64,000 nt of DNA from positions 1-64,000 of the forward strand of contig JAQUHA010000004.1 of NCBI GenBank assembly GCA_028683855.1, given 5' to 3'. A program made the translations under genes and the position numbers. This stretch comes from Desulfuromonadaceae bacterium (GTDB lineage: Bacteria; Desulfobacterota; Desulfuromonadia; Geobacterales; Pseudopelobacteraceae). The notes below the pieces were generated by a model, which worked only from the letters and a program-made list of their open reading frames with translations, was not told where the DNA came from and did no database searches. Positions 17,298 through 26,263 of this stretch are shown here, piece by piece (the stretch's first letter is position 1; every line of letters starts with the position of its first letter).

Positions 17298-18125
17298 TTA
17301 CCAACCGTAACGACGCAATCCTTTTTCAAGAGCTTGTATCAGAAGTTCACCGGTTTTACAGGAATCCGCCGTTGAACGTCCGGTAATAAAGGGGTAGTCA
17401 ACTATTGCGGATATCTGACGTCCAACATTACCGTGAAACTGCCCTTCAAGCCCGACTGCATCGCGGAGAATAAACTCGAGCGGATAAGGCGGCGGCCCCA
17501 TATTGAAATCCACCCCCATGAAACCGGTTCCATCCTTATAGTCATATTCAATTGGATGCCCTGTAACGTGTTTGCCAAGAAGAATACTTTTACGAATATG
17601 GTAATCTCTGGCAAAGGCGAGACAAGCAACACCGTAGCACTCCGCAGCTATTGGCAGGTCTGCACGATAAAATCCAAGGATAAGATCATGAACCCGCTGA
17701 TTGTTAACCATGTCAACTATGGGACCGCTCCCACCAACAAGAAGTAAAGCTGCGTACTCACTGAGTATTTTATCCATAGACGAATCAAGAGAGTTGTTGT
17801 ATTCCTCAAAGTCCCGAATAAATGTTGCAGAACTGGGATAAGGGCGTTCTGGAAGAAGTTGTGAAATGTTTATTGGATTATCAAGCCGGGAGGAGTTTTC
17901 TACCGCTGTAACTTTTGCTGCCATTTCAGGAGAGGTAACCGGCTTTCCCAGAGGTGGATCAATATAGGTAGGATCCATGCTTGGAGTAAGAGCTGGAGCA
18001 CGTTTACCCTTTGGAGTTGCAATCACTACTTCATAGCCGCCATCTTCAAGAGCTTCGAGAGGTCCTATCAACTCTTCGCCCCAATATCCGAATTCCGACA
18101 GTACAGCTAAAACTTTCTTGCTCAT
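17298..18125 (-). CDS. DJ-1/PfpI-family protein (second copy, Hsp31-like size)
   Basis: A 275-residue DJ-1 superfamily protein. The N-terminus reads SEFGYWGEELIGPL with Glu17/Glu18 in the conserved acidic position. The nucleophile elbow is AAECYGVACLAFA with Cys163. The region between (residues 60-120) is a longer insertion than in PfpI and resembles the larger Hsp31/HchA class. It is related to the DJ-1 copy at 21135: both share the WGEEL motif, the ATxKG element and a late TGHP/VAHP segment. GGAGGTAAC is placed ideally before the ATG. Deglycase, glyoxalase III or hydrolase activities are known in the family; none can be chosen from sequence. Confidence 0.87.
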   Translation of the reverse strand: MSKKVLAVLSEFGYWGEELIGPLEALEDGGYEVVIATPKGKRAPALTPSMDPTYIDPPLGKPVTSPEMAAKVTAVENSSRLDNPINISQLLPERPYPSSATFIRDFEEYNNSLDSSMDKILSEYAALLLVGGSGPIVDMVNNQRVHDLILGFYRADLPIAAECYGVACLAFARDYHIRKSILLGKHVTGHPIEYDYKDGTGFMGVDFNMGPPPYPLEFILRDAVGLEGQFHGNVGRQISAIVDYPFITGRSTADSCKTGELLIQALEKGLRRYGW

Positions 18126-18267
18126 TTAGTTACCTCCATGAATTTATGTAATTGCCAATGTCTGGCGCTATAGTCCTTACTCCCATGTGTCCGTCGAATA
18201 TTTTTAAATCATTAAGCAGCCAGCAATCTCTTGTAGATATTCTGTAGAAACAAATTTGATCGTTTAT

Positions 18268-18660
18268 CTAAGCCAGACTGCCGTCAGGATGCTGAACCAT
18301 ACCGGCAAAATGAATGGCAATTTTTCCATCTCGAAGAACCCAACTGTCAGCAAAGCGCATATTTGCAACTCCATCTGCAGTTCGCATAGAGATCTGTTCG
18401 GTTATCATAAGGGTTTGTGGATCTTCTGTCTCAGCCCAAAAAATAATTTCTGTCTCCAGACCATCAATACCGAGAATCCCCTGCATATGTTCACGCAGCT
18501 GATCCCGCCCACGGTAAACCACCGGTTTTTTCATAAAACTGCTGATGAGCAGAGCATCATCAGTATACTGATCGAGCAACGCTTCAACATTCTTGTCAAG
18601 AATCAGCTCAATATGGGCTTTGTACATAACTCCCAAAGGGGTGTCCGGTACGTTTTTCAT
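18268..18660 (-). CDS. NTF2/SnoaL-like protein (second copy)
   Basis: A 130-residue SnoaL-like protein. YKAHIELILDKNVEALLDQY and TDDALLISSF begin the fold, YRGRDQLREHM continues it, and FADSWVLRDGKIAIHFAGMVQ ends it. This is the classical ketosteroid-isomerase-like pattern. The ATG at 18660 follows GAGG by five bases and is preferred to a GTG two codons earlier. A 142-bp gap separates it from the DJ-1 gene, the longest gap in the array, with no terminator or clear promoter visible. Function unknown; probably works with the following DJ-1 protein. Confidence 0.8.
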   Translation of the reverse strand: MKNVPDTPLGVMYKAHIELILDKNVEALLDQYTDDALLISSFMKKPVVYRGRDQLREHMQGILGIDGLETEIIFWAETEDPQTLMITEQISMRTADGVANMRFADSWVLRDGKIAIHFAGMVQHPDGSLA

Positions 18661-18726
18661 AATCACCTCGCCAGTTTATAAATTTAATATACTTAAGAGT
18701 AAGATCATCAGCAGATATGCCCTCTG

Positions 18727-20220
18727 TTAAAAATGAACCATAACTGTAAATTGCAAGAGCGATGCATTTTTATTACTTGAACTTGCAGGGGCAGGAAAGG
18801 AATACCGATCTTTGCCACCCTGTCCCGGTGTAGCGTCCCCATAGATAAGCATATAATCAACTTTCTTTGTAGGTGAAAAGCCCAGAACTACATCCCATTC
18901 AGTTGCAAATCTGTTACTTGAAACCTCTGATCCATCAATTTTTGCAGTACTCTTGTCAGCAAACCTATGATCATAATAAAGAATCTTAGCCCAACTCCCC
19001 TTTATCGGCGGCACAATAGTAAGGTTTACAAAATGTGTATTAAGGTTGGTGAGTCTTGTTTCATAGGTTCCAACAACGATACCTTGATACCAATAACCGA
19101 ACCCACTTGAAGTGGAGCCATTATGCAGATAATCCCATCCTTCGTTTTTATCCGTTGAGTTCTTGTCTCCCGAAAAGGACGAATATCTGTACCCAATAGT
19201 TGGATACCATGGTAAAAACGGTATAAAGAGCTTGGCTTCCAGAAAATATGCATAAGCTTCGAGGTCTGGAGAACTGTTCTTCTGTAAGTCTATCTCCCCC
19301 CCCAACTCAAGGATAGGGAGAGAAGGGACAGGATTACCGCGCGCGTGTAAGCCATAAACACTCATCCCATCCCTTGAGGCAAGATCAGAATCGACAATAT
19401 TGAAATAGGAGATACCAACCTTCCCCAATTTTTTATCTACAAGCTCAAAGTTTCCACCAGCTATTAAATCACTGTATGCATCCTTATCTGTTAACAGAGA
19501 AAAAAGTTCAATATTGTAAGGTTCTTTCTTGATACGAACCAAACCTGTAAGCTTCCATGCCTGACGCGGGTCAAGCCAGTAAATACCTTTATGCTGATTA
19601 GCCTCGTCATTTCCGTCGATAAGTACCATACCATCGCCAAGTTGGAAATTTTGCCGTCCAAAACTTATATCCAGACCATCCTGATCAAGAAGTGATATCT
19701 CCTTACCGGATTTCCAACCCAGATATGCGCTGTCAATATCGATATGCTGCATACTTTCACCGACAAGAGCAGGGGGGGCATTCTTCTCATAGTAATAGTG
19801 TTCACCAGCAGTCAATCCCCAGCTATCGCCATCTCCATTAGTAAAAGAGCCAACACCCCTTAATCCTCCGTAAAGAGTGCCGCTTTCAGGAATTTCCCAA
19901 ACCATATTGGCTCTTGGTGCGAGATATAATTCGGTCCTCGAAATATCTTTGGGGAAATATGTAACGTCTAGTTGACCTAGTCCAAAGTGAGTATCTCTCA
20001 AAGATATAACAGAGAAACCTGCTGAAAGACCGAAGTCGAATTTAGGTTTACCTATAGCGGGTGTAGCGGAATCAACCGTTTTCCCGGCTTTAGCAGCACC
20101 AGTAACTTCGTTCTCTGCAGCATTGGCGGCTGAAGTGCCGCCAATAATTAAAGTGACAGAAAGAACAAACCAGCAACTTAACAAACGTACAACTGATTTC
20201 CCTCTGAAATACATCCTCAT
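18727..20220 (-). CDS. Outer-membrane beta-barrel porin (alginate-export-like)
   Basis: A 497-residue exported protein. The signal peptide spans about 1-34 (LLSCWFVLSVTLII, cleavage after ANA). The rest is rich in alternating aromatic beta strands and ends in LLQFTVMVHF, the C-terminal phenylalanine expected of a BAM-assembled barrel. The stretch GRQNFQLGDGMVLIDGND and the DPRQAWKLTG region resemble alginate-export/outer-membrane channel families. It probably lets a specific substrate or anion cross the outer membrane for the enzymes encoded downstream. It lies 44 bp after the MBL gene and 66 bp before the NTF2-like gene. Confidence 0.8.
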   Translation of the reverse strand: MRMYFRGKSVVRLLSCWFVLSVTLIIGGTSAANAAENEVTGAAKAGKTVDSATPAIGKPKFDFGLSAGFSVISLRDTHFGLGQLDVTYFPKDISRTELYLAPRANMVWEIPESGTLYGGLRGVGSFTNGDGDSWGLTAGEHYYYEKNAPPALVGESMQHIDIDSAYLGWKSGKEISLLDQDGLDISFGRQNFQLGDGMVLIDGNDEANQHKGIYWLDPRQAWKLTGLVRIKKEPYNIELFSLLTDKDAYSDLIAGGNFELVDKKLGKVGISYFNIVDSDLASRDGMSVYGLHARGNPVPSLPILELGGEIDLQKNSSPDLEAYAYFLEAKLFIPFLPWYPTIGYRYSSFSGDKNSTDKNEGWDYLHNGSTSSGFGYWYQGIVVGTYETRLTNLNTHFVNLTIVPPIKGSWAKILYYDHRFADKSTAKIDGSEVSSNRFATEWDVVLGFSPTKKVDYMLIYGDATPGQGGKDRYSFPAPASSSNKNASLLQFTVMVHF

Positions 20221-20264
20221 ATTCGTCCCCCAACAAGAATAACTTGTATAAACATCATGTTAAG

Positions 20265-21089
20265 TTACTTCATCTGAAACAGGAAAAAAGCGGACATCTC
20301 AACCATTGAGCGAAGACCATACCCCGGAAATGCATCAAGCACATTCTGAACGAAGTTTCCGCCGTCGGAAGATTCAACTATGCCCCTCATGATCTCAAGA
20401 TTTTTAATATTCTCTGAAAGTATTGAGGCATCTGCAGGAATACCGTGTCCAGGCAGCACCAGTTCATACTGTTCATTCATAAATTTCTGCAGGGCAGCAA
20501 TCCATCCTGCAAAACACATGGTTCCGTCTTGTGATCTCTGCCCGACAAAAAGATGAACCTTGTTGTAAATGAGATCCTGAGCAATAAGAATTTTTTCCTC
20601 AGGTAAATCTATGGCGAGCATAAAGAGATCTTCTGCTGCGACAATCCTGTGTAAACGAAAAATCACCCCGTCTATTTCTATACTCTTTTCTGATGCATCA
20701 GGGTTCGGCAGAAATATCTTATCGTTTACAAGTTCACCATGCTGGCTCCGGTGAAAATCTATCTCCAGTCGAGCCATCATCTTTATCTCCTCAACCGTCT
20801 CCGGCAGAGAAACATTGTTTAGATCCTGGAAAAACTCCATTCCAAACCAGTGGTCAGGGTGAGCATGTGTAATAAAAACTCTATCTATCGGTTTCCCGAG
20901 AGTATCAGCATAAAGCCGGAATGCTTTTGCGTGCGGGCGCATCAGCATCGTATCAACAATCACAAGCCTATTTTCAGTCTCGACTATATAGGCGTTGACC
21001 CGCTCTCCATTGTCAGGTGCGGTACAGCAGTGAACACAAACACGACCCTTCTCTATTCTGCTTATAACCAGATTATTGTCATCTGACAT
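20265..21089 (-). CDS. Metallo-beta-lactamase-fold hydrolase
   Basis: A 274-residue MBL-fold protein. The metal-binding signature THAHPDHW is at about 74-81, IAQDLIYNKVH supplies the bridging Asp and VLPGHGIPAD the last His. No signal peptide is seen, so it is cytoplasmic. Members include glyoxalase II, lactonases and arylsulfatases. I use the ATG at 21089, preceded by GAGGGG, rather than a TTG two codons upstream. Its position next to a DJ-1 protein and in an array with a VOC protein would suit hydrolysis of a thioester or lactone intermediate, but that is inference. Confidence 0.88.
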   Translation of the reverse strand: MSDDNNLVISRIEKGRVCVHCCTAPDNGERVNAYIVETENRLVIVDTMLMRPHAKAFRLYADTLGKPIDRVFITHAHPDHWFGMEFFQDLNNVSLPETVEEIKMMARLEIDFHRSQHGELVNDKIFLPNPDASEKSIEIDGVIFRLHRIVAAEDLFMLAIDLPEEKILIAQDLIYNKVHLFVGQRSQDGTMCFAGWIAALQKFMNEQYELVLPGHGIPADASILSENIKNLEIMRGIVESSDGGNFVQNVLDAFPGYGLRSMVEMSAFFLFQMK

Positions 21090-21134
21090 AGTCAAGCCCC
21101 TCTGTTCAGTTAGGTTAGCAAAGATGCTGTCAGA

Positions 21135-21887
21135 CTAATTTGAGAGCACTTCGACCATTTTTTTACCAAATGCGATACTGGACTCAACCGACTGGGCAGT
21201 AACAAACGGGGAGTCAAAGTGAACAACCGGTTTTTCTCTGTTTGCAGAAGGATCCGTTATAACTTTTCCATTATCACCAACAGCATCTTCAACAATCATC
21301 TGGAGGGGATAAACAAATCCCGGAGTAACCAGGTCTGTTCCCGGATTCTCAGGGGATGCATTATAGAGAGGGTATGGAAGATCTCCCGTAAAATCCCACT
21401 CTTTAGGATGAGCAACGATAGCTTTACCGTTAATTATACTTTTGCCATTCTCTTTTTTTCGAGCCCAGACAAAAGAGCCGACTGCATAACAAAGAGCTCC
21501 AATAATCTTACCTTGATCATAAAAACTCTCCAACAGACGGTGCACTTTTGCATTGCCTACGAGATCAAGAGGAGAACCCGGGCCACCCACTATTGCAAGA
21601 GCATCATAATCATCTGCGTTGGCATCAGATATTTTCATAGGGTTATCCCACTCTCCGTCTCTAAGTATTTCCATGATTCGATCTACAACTTCAGCCGGGT
21701 TCACGTTGTATTCCTGAACCGGATCCACAAAATTTTTGTCCACACTAAGTTGTAGCGGCAGTGGAGTAATCCCTTTTTCAGTTGCAAGAACAAGTTGAAA
21801 ACCGCCCTTTTTCAGAGCATCCCAAGGCGCCTGAAGTTCCTCTCCCCAAAGACCAAGATTTGATGCCAATATAAGTACCTTTTTCAT
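21135..21887 (-). CDS. DJ-1/PfpI-family protein (first copy)
   Basis: A 250-residue DJ-1 superfamily protein. SNLGLWGEELQAPW (9-22) bears the conserved acidic pair Glu16/Glu17. The nucleophile elbow is GALCYAVGSFVWA with Cys133, and VGGPGSPLD forms the oxyanion-side loop. It is the closest relative in the window of the 275-residue copy at 17298, from which it differs by a missing insertion near residue 90. It follows the NTF2-like gene by 30 bp and has AGGGGTG as ribosome site. Biochemical role is unassigned. Confidence 0.88.
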   Translation of the reverse strand: MKKVLILASNLGLWGEELQAPWDALKKGGFQLVLATEKGITPLPLQLSVDKNFVDPVQEYNVNPAEVVDRIMEILRDGEWDNPMKISDANADDYDALAIVGGPGSPLDLVGNAKVHRLLESFYDQGKIIGALCYAVGSFVWARKKENGKSIINGKAIVAHPKEWDFTGDLPYPLYNASPENPGTDLVTPGFVYPLQMIVEDAVGDNGKVITDPSANREKPVVHFDSPFVTAQSVESSIAFGKKMVEVLSN

Positions 21888-21917
21888 TTGCTCACCCCTT
21901 TCCTTAATTCGTGTGAC

Positions 21918-22256
21918 CTATTTCAAACCGGAGTAGTGACGATATATCTTCCCATCTTTCATAAAAAGAGCATCCCACACCTTGGCTTCACCCGCAGTTG
22001 TATTTATTGTAGCTTCCATACAGATAGAATCATCCGATATTCCAAGTTTTTGAATAGACACAAAACCTCGATAAATATTCTTTAGATACATATCAAATTG
22101 GATCTTTAAAGCTTCCTTACCCGTCACAATCTGCCCTTTTTCACCAAGCATAAGAACCATTACTGCGTCGTCGTGATAATCGTTTTCAACCAATCTCTCG
22201 GCATCACCTTCAGAGAGAATTTTAATATGGTTATCAATAAAATTTTGAAAATCCAC
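21918..22256 (-). CDS. NTF2/SnoaL-like protein (first copy)
   Basis: A 112-residue SnoaL-like fold protein: FQNFIDNHIKILSEGDAERL, then DDAVMVLM and GKEALKIQFDMYLK, ending WDALFMKDGKIYRHYSGLK. It starts with GTG, with GGAGG six bases upstream. It is smaller than the other two copies but has the same order of elements. It forms the first of three NTF2-like/DJ-1 pairs. Activity is unknown; NTF2 folds often isomerise, hydrate or bind small ligands. Confidence 0.8.
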   Translation of the reverse strand: MDFQNFIDNHIKILSEGDAERLVENDYHDDAVMVLMLGEKGQIVTGKEALKIQFDMYLKNIYRGFVSIQKLGISDDSICMEATINTTAGEAKVWDALFMKDGKIYRHYSGLK

Positions 22257-22321
22257 AACTATCCTCCAATACTATAAAATGAGTTACTAAAGCTCTAAAT
22301 GCGGTTTCCGGCAAAAAACGA

Positions 22322-23131
22322 TCAGAAGCTATACATAGCACCCAGGTAGCATCCTGAAAATTTGACAACAGCAGCACCGCCATATTGATTCAAAGCAATG
22401 GCATTTTCATCATTTACGACCACCACGTTTTCAGCTCTGGTCCACATATATCCGGCTACGGCACTAATATTACCGAAAATATGGAACTCTCCGCCCACCT
22501 TAACATTCCAGATATCTTTACCTCTCATTAGGTTAGAATCTTTCATATAGCCATGCACTTCAACAGAGGGGACATAACCGACTTTATATATGAAGGCATT
22601 ACCACCATCCCAGGAGCGCCTCCCTTTAAAACCTATTTCCGGCCCCTCATACCAATTAGGAGGGGAGATGGTTGGGCTTGCCCACATCCTGAAATATCCC
22701 AAAGTTCCATCTATCTTACCTATATAGCTATTATCAACAATGTTGTATCCCGCGCTCAGATCAAGGGTATCGGAGTTCTCATAGGTCAGAGGATTAAATC
22801 TGTAAGGTTTTGAAAAATCATCCCCTCCATTAATCCTATCCGATTTCCCTCTCAGATAATCGAGTGAAAAACTGACTTTGCCGTAGTTGACTTCACCCAT
22901 TATACCCCAATAATTATCCCCTTCATTCTGATGGTCTTTGGGTAACTGCCCTGAACCAACCAGATAACCTTGAGCACTGAGATTAGTTTTATGAGGGGAG
23001 TAAACAACCGCAATCTGTCCATGCATATCTTCCGGATTTACTTCATCTTCAGCTCTTGCAGCATTAGCAAATGACATAACTGATGTCACAAGTAAACAGC
23101 ACACAAGCGCATACTTAGATTTATTAACCAT
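22322..23131 (-). CDS. Exported outer-membrane beta-barrel protein, first gene of the long array
   Basis: A 269-residue exported protein of no family I can name. A signal peptide is present (KYALVCCLLVTSVMSFANA, cleavage near ARA/AEDE). Amphipathic beta strands follow (NYWGIMGEVNYGKVSFSLDY, DTLDLSAGYNIVDN), and the C-terminus reads GAMYSF, with a final Phe typical of barrels. The first ATG with any upstream purine run (GGGGGG, 10 bases) is at 23131; a TTG two codons earlier is less likely. As the promoter-proximal gene after a 296-bp AT-rich gap, it probably marks the 5' end of the 23-kb array. It may be a small channel or an envelope sensor. Confidence 0.72.
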   Translation of the reverse strand: MVNKSKYALVCCLLVTSVMSFANAARAEDEVNPEDMHGQIAVVYSPHKTNLSAQGYLVGSGQLPKDHQNEGDNYWGIMGEVNYGKVSFSLDYLRGKSDRINGGDDFSKPYRFNPLTYENSDTLDLSAGYNIVDNSYIGKIDGTLGYFRMWASPTISPPNWYEGPEIGFKGRRSWDGGNAFIYKVGYVPSVEVHGYMKDSNLMRGKDIWNVKVGGEFHIFGNISAVAGYMWTRAENVVVVNDENAIALNQYGGAAVVKFSGCYLGAMYSF

Positions 23132-23427
23132 AATCAATAGCCCCCCATCTTTATAAAATAGGCAATTTCTTATAAACCTATTTAAAATAAAATATCAAAA
23201 GATACAAAGCCGGAACAACACCAACAAAAGCCATTAAAATAAATATGTTAGCTTGAGTATTATTGAATACAGAATTAAATAACACGGTTTTTAACTTTAA
23301 ACATAGGTAAAGATAACAAAAAAAAGTCAGATAGCAAGCAAAATAAAGAAAGTACTTTTAATTATTTATTTCAATCTAAAAGCGGGATATATAAATAGAT
23401 GGATGGAATGATTTAGTTATAAAGTTT
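23132..23427. other. AT-rich intergenic region upstream of the long array
   Basis: This 296-bp stretch between recN and the barrel gene is the largest non-coding gap of the window and the best place for the array promoter. It is extremely AT-rich and holds no credible frame. Near the array start an inverted repeat (AAATAGG 23156-23162, CCTATTT 23177-23183, 14-nt spacer) lies about 25-50 bp before the ATG and could be an operator or leader hairpin. No convincing -35/-10 pair or sigma-54 site could be fixed by eye. Confidence 0.45.
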
Positions 23428-25107
23428 TTAAAGGAGGGGAGAACGGGACTCTTGTTTTACGTCAAGCATCTCGGCTGCGTGTTTTAAAGCTGATTCTGTA
23501 ACTGTAGTTCCGGCAAGCATTCTGGCAACTTCCATTTTTCGTTGATTATAATCCAGCTCAATTATTCGGGTTGATGTGCGCCCCCCTTCAACCACCTTTT
23601 CGACTCGCAGCTGTTGATCGGCAAACACGGCTACTTGTGGCAGGTGCGTAATACATAGCACCTGCTGATGGGAGGCAACATTTTTCAACTTCTTACCGAC
23701 AAGCTCTGAAGTGGCTCCCCCTATACCGGTATCTACTTCGTCAAACACAAGGGTTGGAACATCGCTGTCGGGCAATACCTGCTTAATTGCCAGCATAAGC
23801 CTGGACAGCTCACCACCGGAAGCAATTTTAGCAAGAGAGCGCGGTATTTCACCTGGATTAGGGGAAAAAAGAAACTCTACACGTTCGAACCCTGATGAAC
23901 GTGGTTCGGCAAGCAAATCCAGAGTCGGTTCGATAATTGCCCCCTTCATTGCCAATTCGTCTGCTTCCATCTCCAGCGCCTGTTTCAACCTGACTGCAGC
24001 ATCAGCCCGCATTGCAGTCAAGTCGCTTCCACACTGTTTTATTTCAGCCTCAACAGCAATCAGTTCAGATTCCAACTCATGGCGACTCTGCACCACTCCT
24101 AGCATCTGTTCCAACTCTTCGTCGATCTTTGCCTTAAATAGCAGTATATCCTTGATTGACGCCCCATACTTTTTTTTCAAGCGGCTGATAATATCCAGGC
24201 GGTCATCTATGGATTGCAGAGTGAGAGGGTCTGCTTCTATACGGGAAGAGTAATCACGCAGAGTTATGGCTGCGTCCTCCAGCTGTAAAAATGAAGATTC
24301 AATCACTGCAGCAACAGAACCAAGCTCAGAATCAGTGCTTGCAAGTTCCGAGATCGATCCCGATATCCGCTGTAGCTGCCCAAGTATTGCATTGTCACCA
24401 GCGTAGAGTCTTTCAAAAGCGTCCCTGCTACCGGACATCAGTTTTTCCGAATTTGCCAGCAAGACCCGCTGTTCCTTCAGCAGCTCTTCCTCACCCGGCT
24501 TTAAGGCTGCAAAAGCAATTTCCTCTGACTGGTATGTAAGCAGATCGGCTCTCTGAGCTGCCTCACGCTCAGCACTATCTAATCCGGCAATATTTGATCT
24601 GAGAGCATTCAGTCGGGCGTAGAGTCGTTCAAACTCATTCCGTTTACCCGCTGCACCACAATATGAGTCAAGCAGGGGGAGATGGTTTTCTGGTTTTAAA
24701 AGAGTCTGGGAGTCGTGTTGTCCATAAATATTTACGAGATTCGGAGCTATTTCGGATAATAGCGTCAAGGTGGAAATACTTCCGTTAATAAATATTCTGT
24801 TTTTACCGGTTCGAGTCAAAGAACGTTTTATAAGCAGTTCATCATATCCAGCAAAGCCTGCAGCATCAAGCTTCGCCTTGATTTCAGGATGGCACGAAAC
24901 ATCAAAAACAGCCTCCACAACAGCTTCATCTTCTCCTGAACGGATAAGATCAGCAGATGCACGCCCCCCCATAATCAAACCGACAGCATCAATAATAATG
25001 GACTTTCCTGCGCCGGTCTCTCCTGTCAACACAGTTAGTCCGGGTTTCAGAGAGATGTGCAGAGTGTCGATGATGGCAACATTCTTTATAGTGAGATCAG
25101 TCAGCAT
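23428..25107 (-). CDS. recN: DNA repair protein RecN
   Basis: A 559-residue SMC-like ATPase of double-strand-break repair. The Walker A motif GETGAGKS is at 29-36. A long coiled-coil middle (about 160-370) follows, then the signature FLFSPNPGEIPRSLAKIASGGELSR and Walker B LVFDEVDTGIGG. Length is normal for RecN (550-560). The ATG is 7 bp after the nadK stop, so both genes form a unit, an arrangement common in bacteria. No special regulatory site is visible; a LexA box was not recognised. Confidence 0.96.
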   Translation of the reverse strand: MLTDLTIKNVAIIDTLHISLKPGLTVLTGETGAGKSIIIDAVGLIMGGRASADLIRSGEDEAVVEAVFDVSCHPEIKAKLDAAGFAGYDELLIKRSLTRTGKNRIFINGSISTLTLLSEIAPNLVNIYGQHDSQTLLKPENHLPLLDSYCGAAGKRNEFERLYARLNALRSNIAGLDSAEREAAQRADLLTYQSEEIAFAALKPGEEELLKEQRVLLANSEKLMSGSRDAFERLYAGDNAILGQLQRISGSISELASTDSELGSVAAVIESSFLQLEDAAITLRDYSSRIEADPLTLQSIDDRLDIISRLKKKYGASIKDILLFKAKIDEELEQMLGVVQSRHELESELIAVEAEIKQCGSDLTAMRADAAVRLKQALEMEADELAMKGAIIEPTLDLLAEPRSSGFERVEFLFSPNPGEIPRSLAKIASGGELSRLMLAIKQVLPDSDVPTLVFDEVDTGIGGATSELVGKKLKNVASHQQVLCITHLPQVAVFADQQLRVEKVVEGGRTSTRIIELDYNQRKMEVARMLAGTTVTESALKHAAEMLDVKQESRSPLL

Positions 25108-25114
25108 TTATCTG

Positions 25115-25978
25115 TTAACGCTCTCCCCACTTCAGTTTTGTTCGCAGAAGTTCAAAATAGTCTCTGCTTCTCGACATAACAAGTGAGGTTTTGTGCAGGG
25201 CTTTACGAACCTCGACAGAATCACCCTCCTGTAGCTCAATGCCAACCTGACCATCAAGAGTAAGGTAGACTTTTTCATCGAAGGAAGATGTTATGGTTAC
25301 GGATATAATTGATTCGTCATTAACTAAAATAGGACGATTCGTAAGTGTGTGAGGACATATCGGTGTTATTACGATACAATTCATCTGCGGCTGAATTATC
25401 GGCCCCCCCGCAGACATTGAATAGCCGGTAGAACCGGTAGGAGTAGCCACAATCAACCCATCAGCCTTGTAGGTTGTCAAAAACTGCTTGTTTATTCTTG
25501 TTTCGAGATCAACTATGCGGGCAAGCGCCCCCTTGTTGATAACAACATCATTTAGAACGTGATAAACCTCACTCTCCTTCCCTTCACGAATCAGCCTTAC
25601 CATAAGCATCATTCTTACAGAAACCCGTGGAGGACTCTGCAGACAAAGCTCCAGCCTCGGGTAAAGCTCGTCAATAGTTATCTCGGTCAGAAAGCCAAGG
25701 CTTCCAAGATTTACCCCGAGAATCGGAACGTCGTACCCACCGAAAAGGCGCGCAACAGAGATCAGAGTTCCATCCCCCCCCAACACCACTACCAAATCAG
25801 CTTTATCCCTAATTTCTTCATCAGACATGACATAAGGGTGCCCGATCATTTCAGCGAGGTGTGACTCAACCAGCGGTTCACGATCTCTTGCCTCAAGCCA
25901 TTTTATCATATCCCTGGCTATTCCCTGGCATCTCGGATCGTGCATTTTTGCAAATATTGCAATTTTCTCTATATGCAT
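25115..25978 (-). CDS. nadK: NAD kinase
   Basis: A 287-residue ATP-NAD kinase that makes NADP in the cytoplasm. The GGDG motif (67-70) sits in VVVLGGDGTLIS, the NAD-site NDVVINKG lies in the middle, and TPTGSTGYSMSAGGPI is the second conserved stretch. GGGAAAG precedes the ATG. It is the first gene of nadK-recN. A 285-bp gap to the divergent transpeptidase gene should hold both promoters. Confidence 0.96.
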   Translation of the reverse strand: MHIEKIAIFAKMHDPRCQGIARDMIKWLEARDREPLVESHLAEMIGHPYVMSDEEIRDKADLVVVLGGDGTLISVARLFGGYDVPILGVNLGSLGFLTEITIDELYPRLELCLQSPPRVSVRMMLMVRLIREGKESEVYHVLNDVVINKGALARIVDLETRINKQFLTTYKADGLIVATPTGSTGYSMSAGGPIIQPQMNCIVITPICPHTLTNRPILVNDESIISVTITSSFDEKVYLTLDGQVGIELQEGDSVEVRKALHKTSLVMSRSRDYFELLRTKLKWGER

Positions 25979-26263
25979 GAATCTTTCCCGTTAACACAGT
26001 TAAAGATAGGTGTAATTTAAACAGGCAAACTGCCTAACAACAATTTCAAGCTTATTTATAATGACATACCAATGCACGACAACTCCGCGCCCAGACAATA
26101 ACATACTGTTTTCTATGAGGCAAGCAGACTTCCTTACGCATTTTTATTGCGCTTTATGATATTTTTTTATTCATAAAGGTGCATATTCTGAGGTAGTTTT
26201 ACCGCTCTAAGAGTTATAATAAGTTTGCATTATTTATCAATGGTATTGTAGATAATCTACGAT
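25979..26263. other. Divergent intergenic region between nadK and the L,D-transpeptidase gene
   Basis: This gap of 285 bp contains three symmetric elements. They are AGGCA-AAC-TGCCT near 26022-26034, CTTTATG (26152-26158) with CATAAAG (26172-26178) around a T-rich 13-nt loop, and GTAGATAATCTAC (26248-26260) ending three bases before the transpeptidase ATG. No coding frame is convincing. These may be regulator sites or RNA hairpins; none matches an operator I can name. Confidence 0.4.
26215..26220 (+). promoter_or_regulatory. Candidate -10 hexamer for the L,D-transpeptidase gene
   Basis: A perfect TATAAT lies 44 bp before the ATG at 26264. The -35 position (about 26192-26198) reads GGTAGT/GTAGTT and is poor, so the promoter may need an activator. 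Confidence 0.4.
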
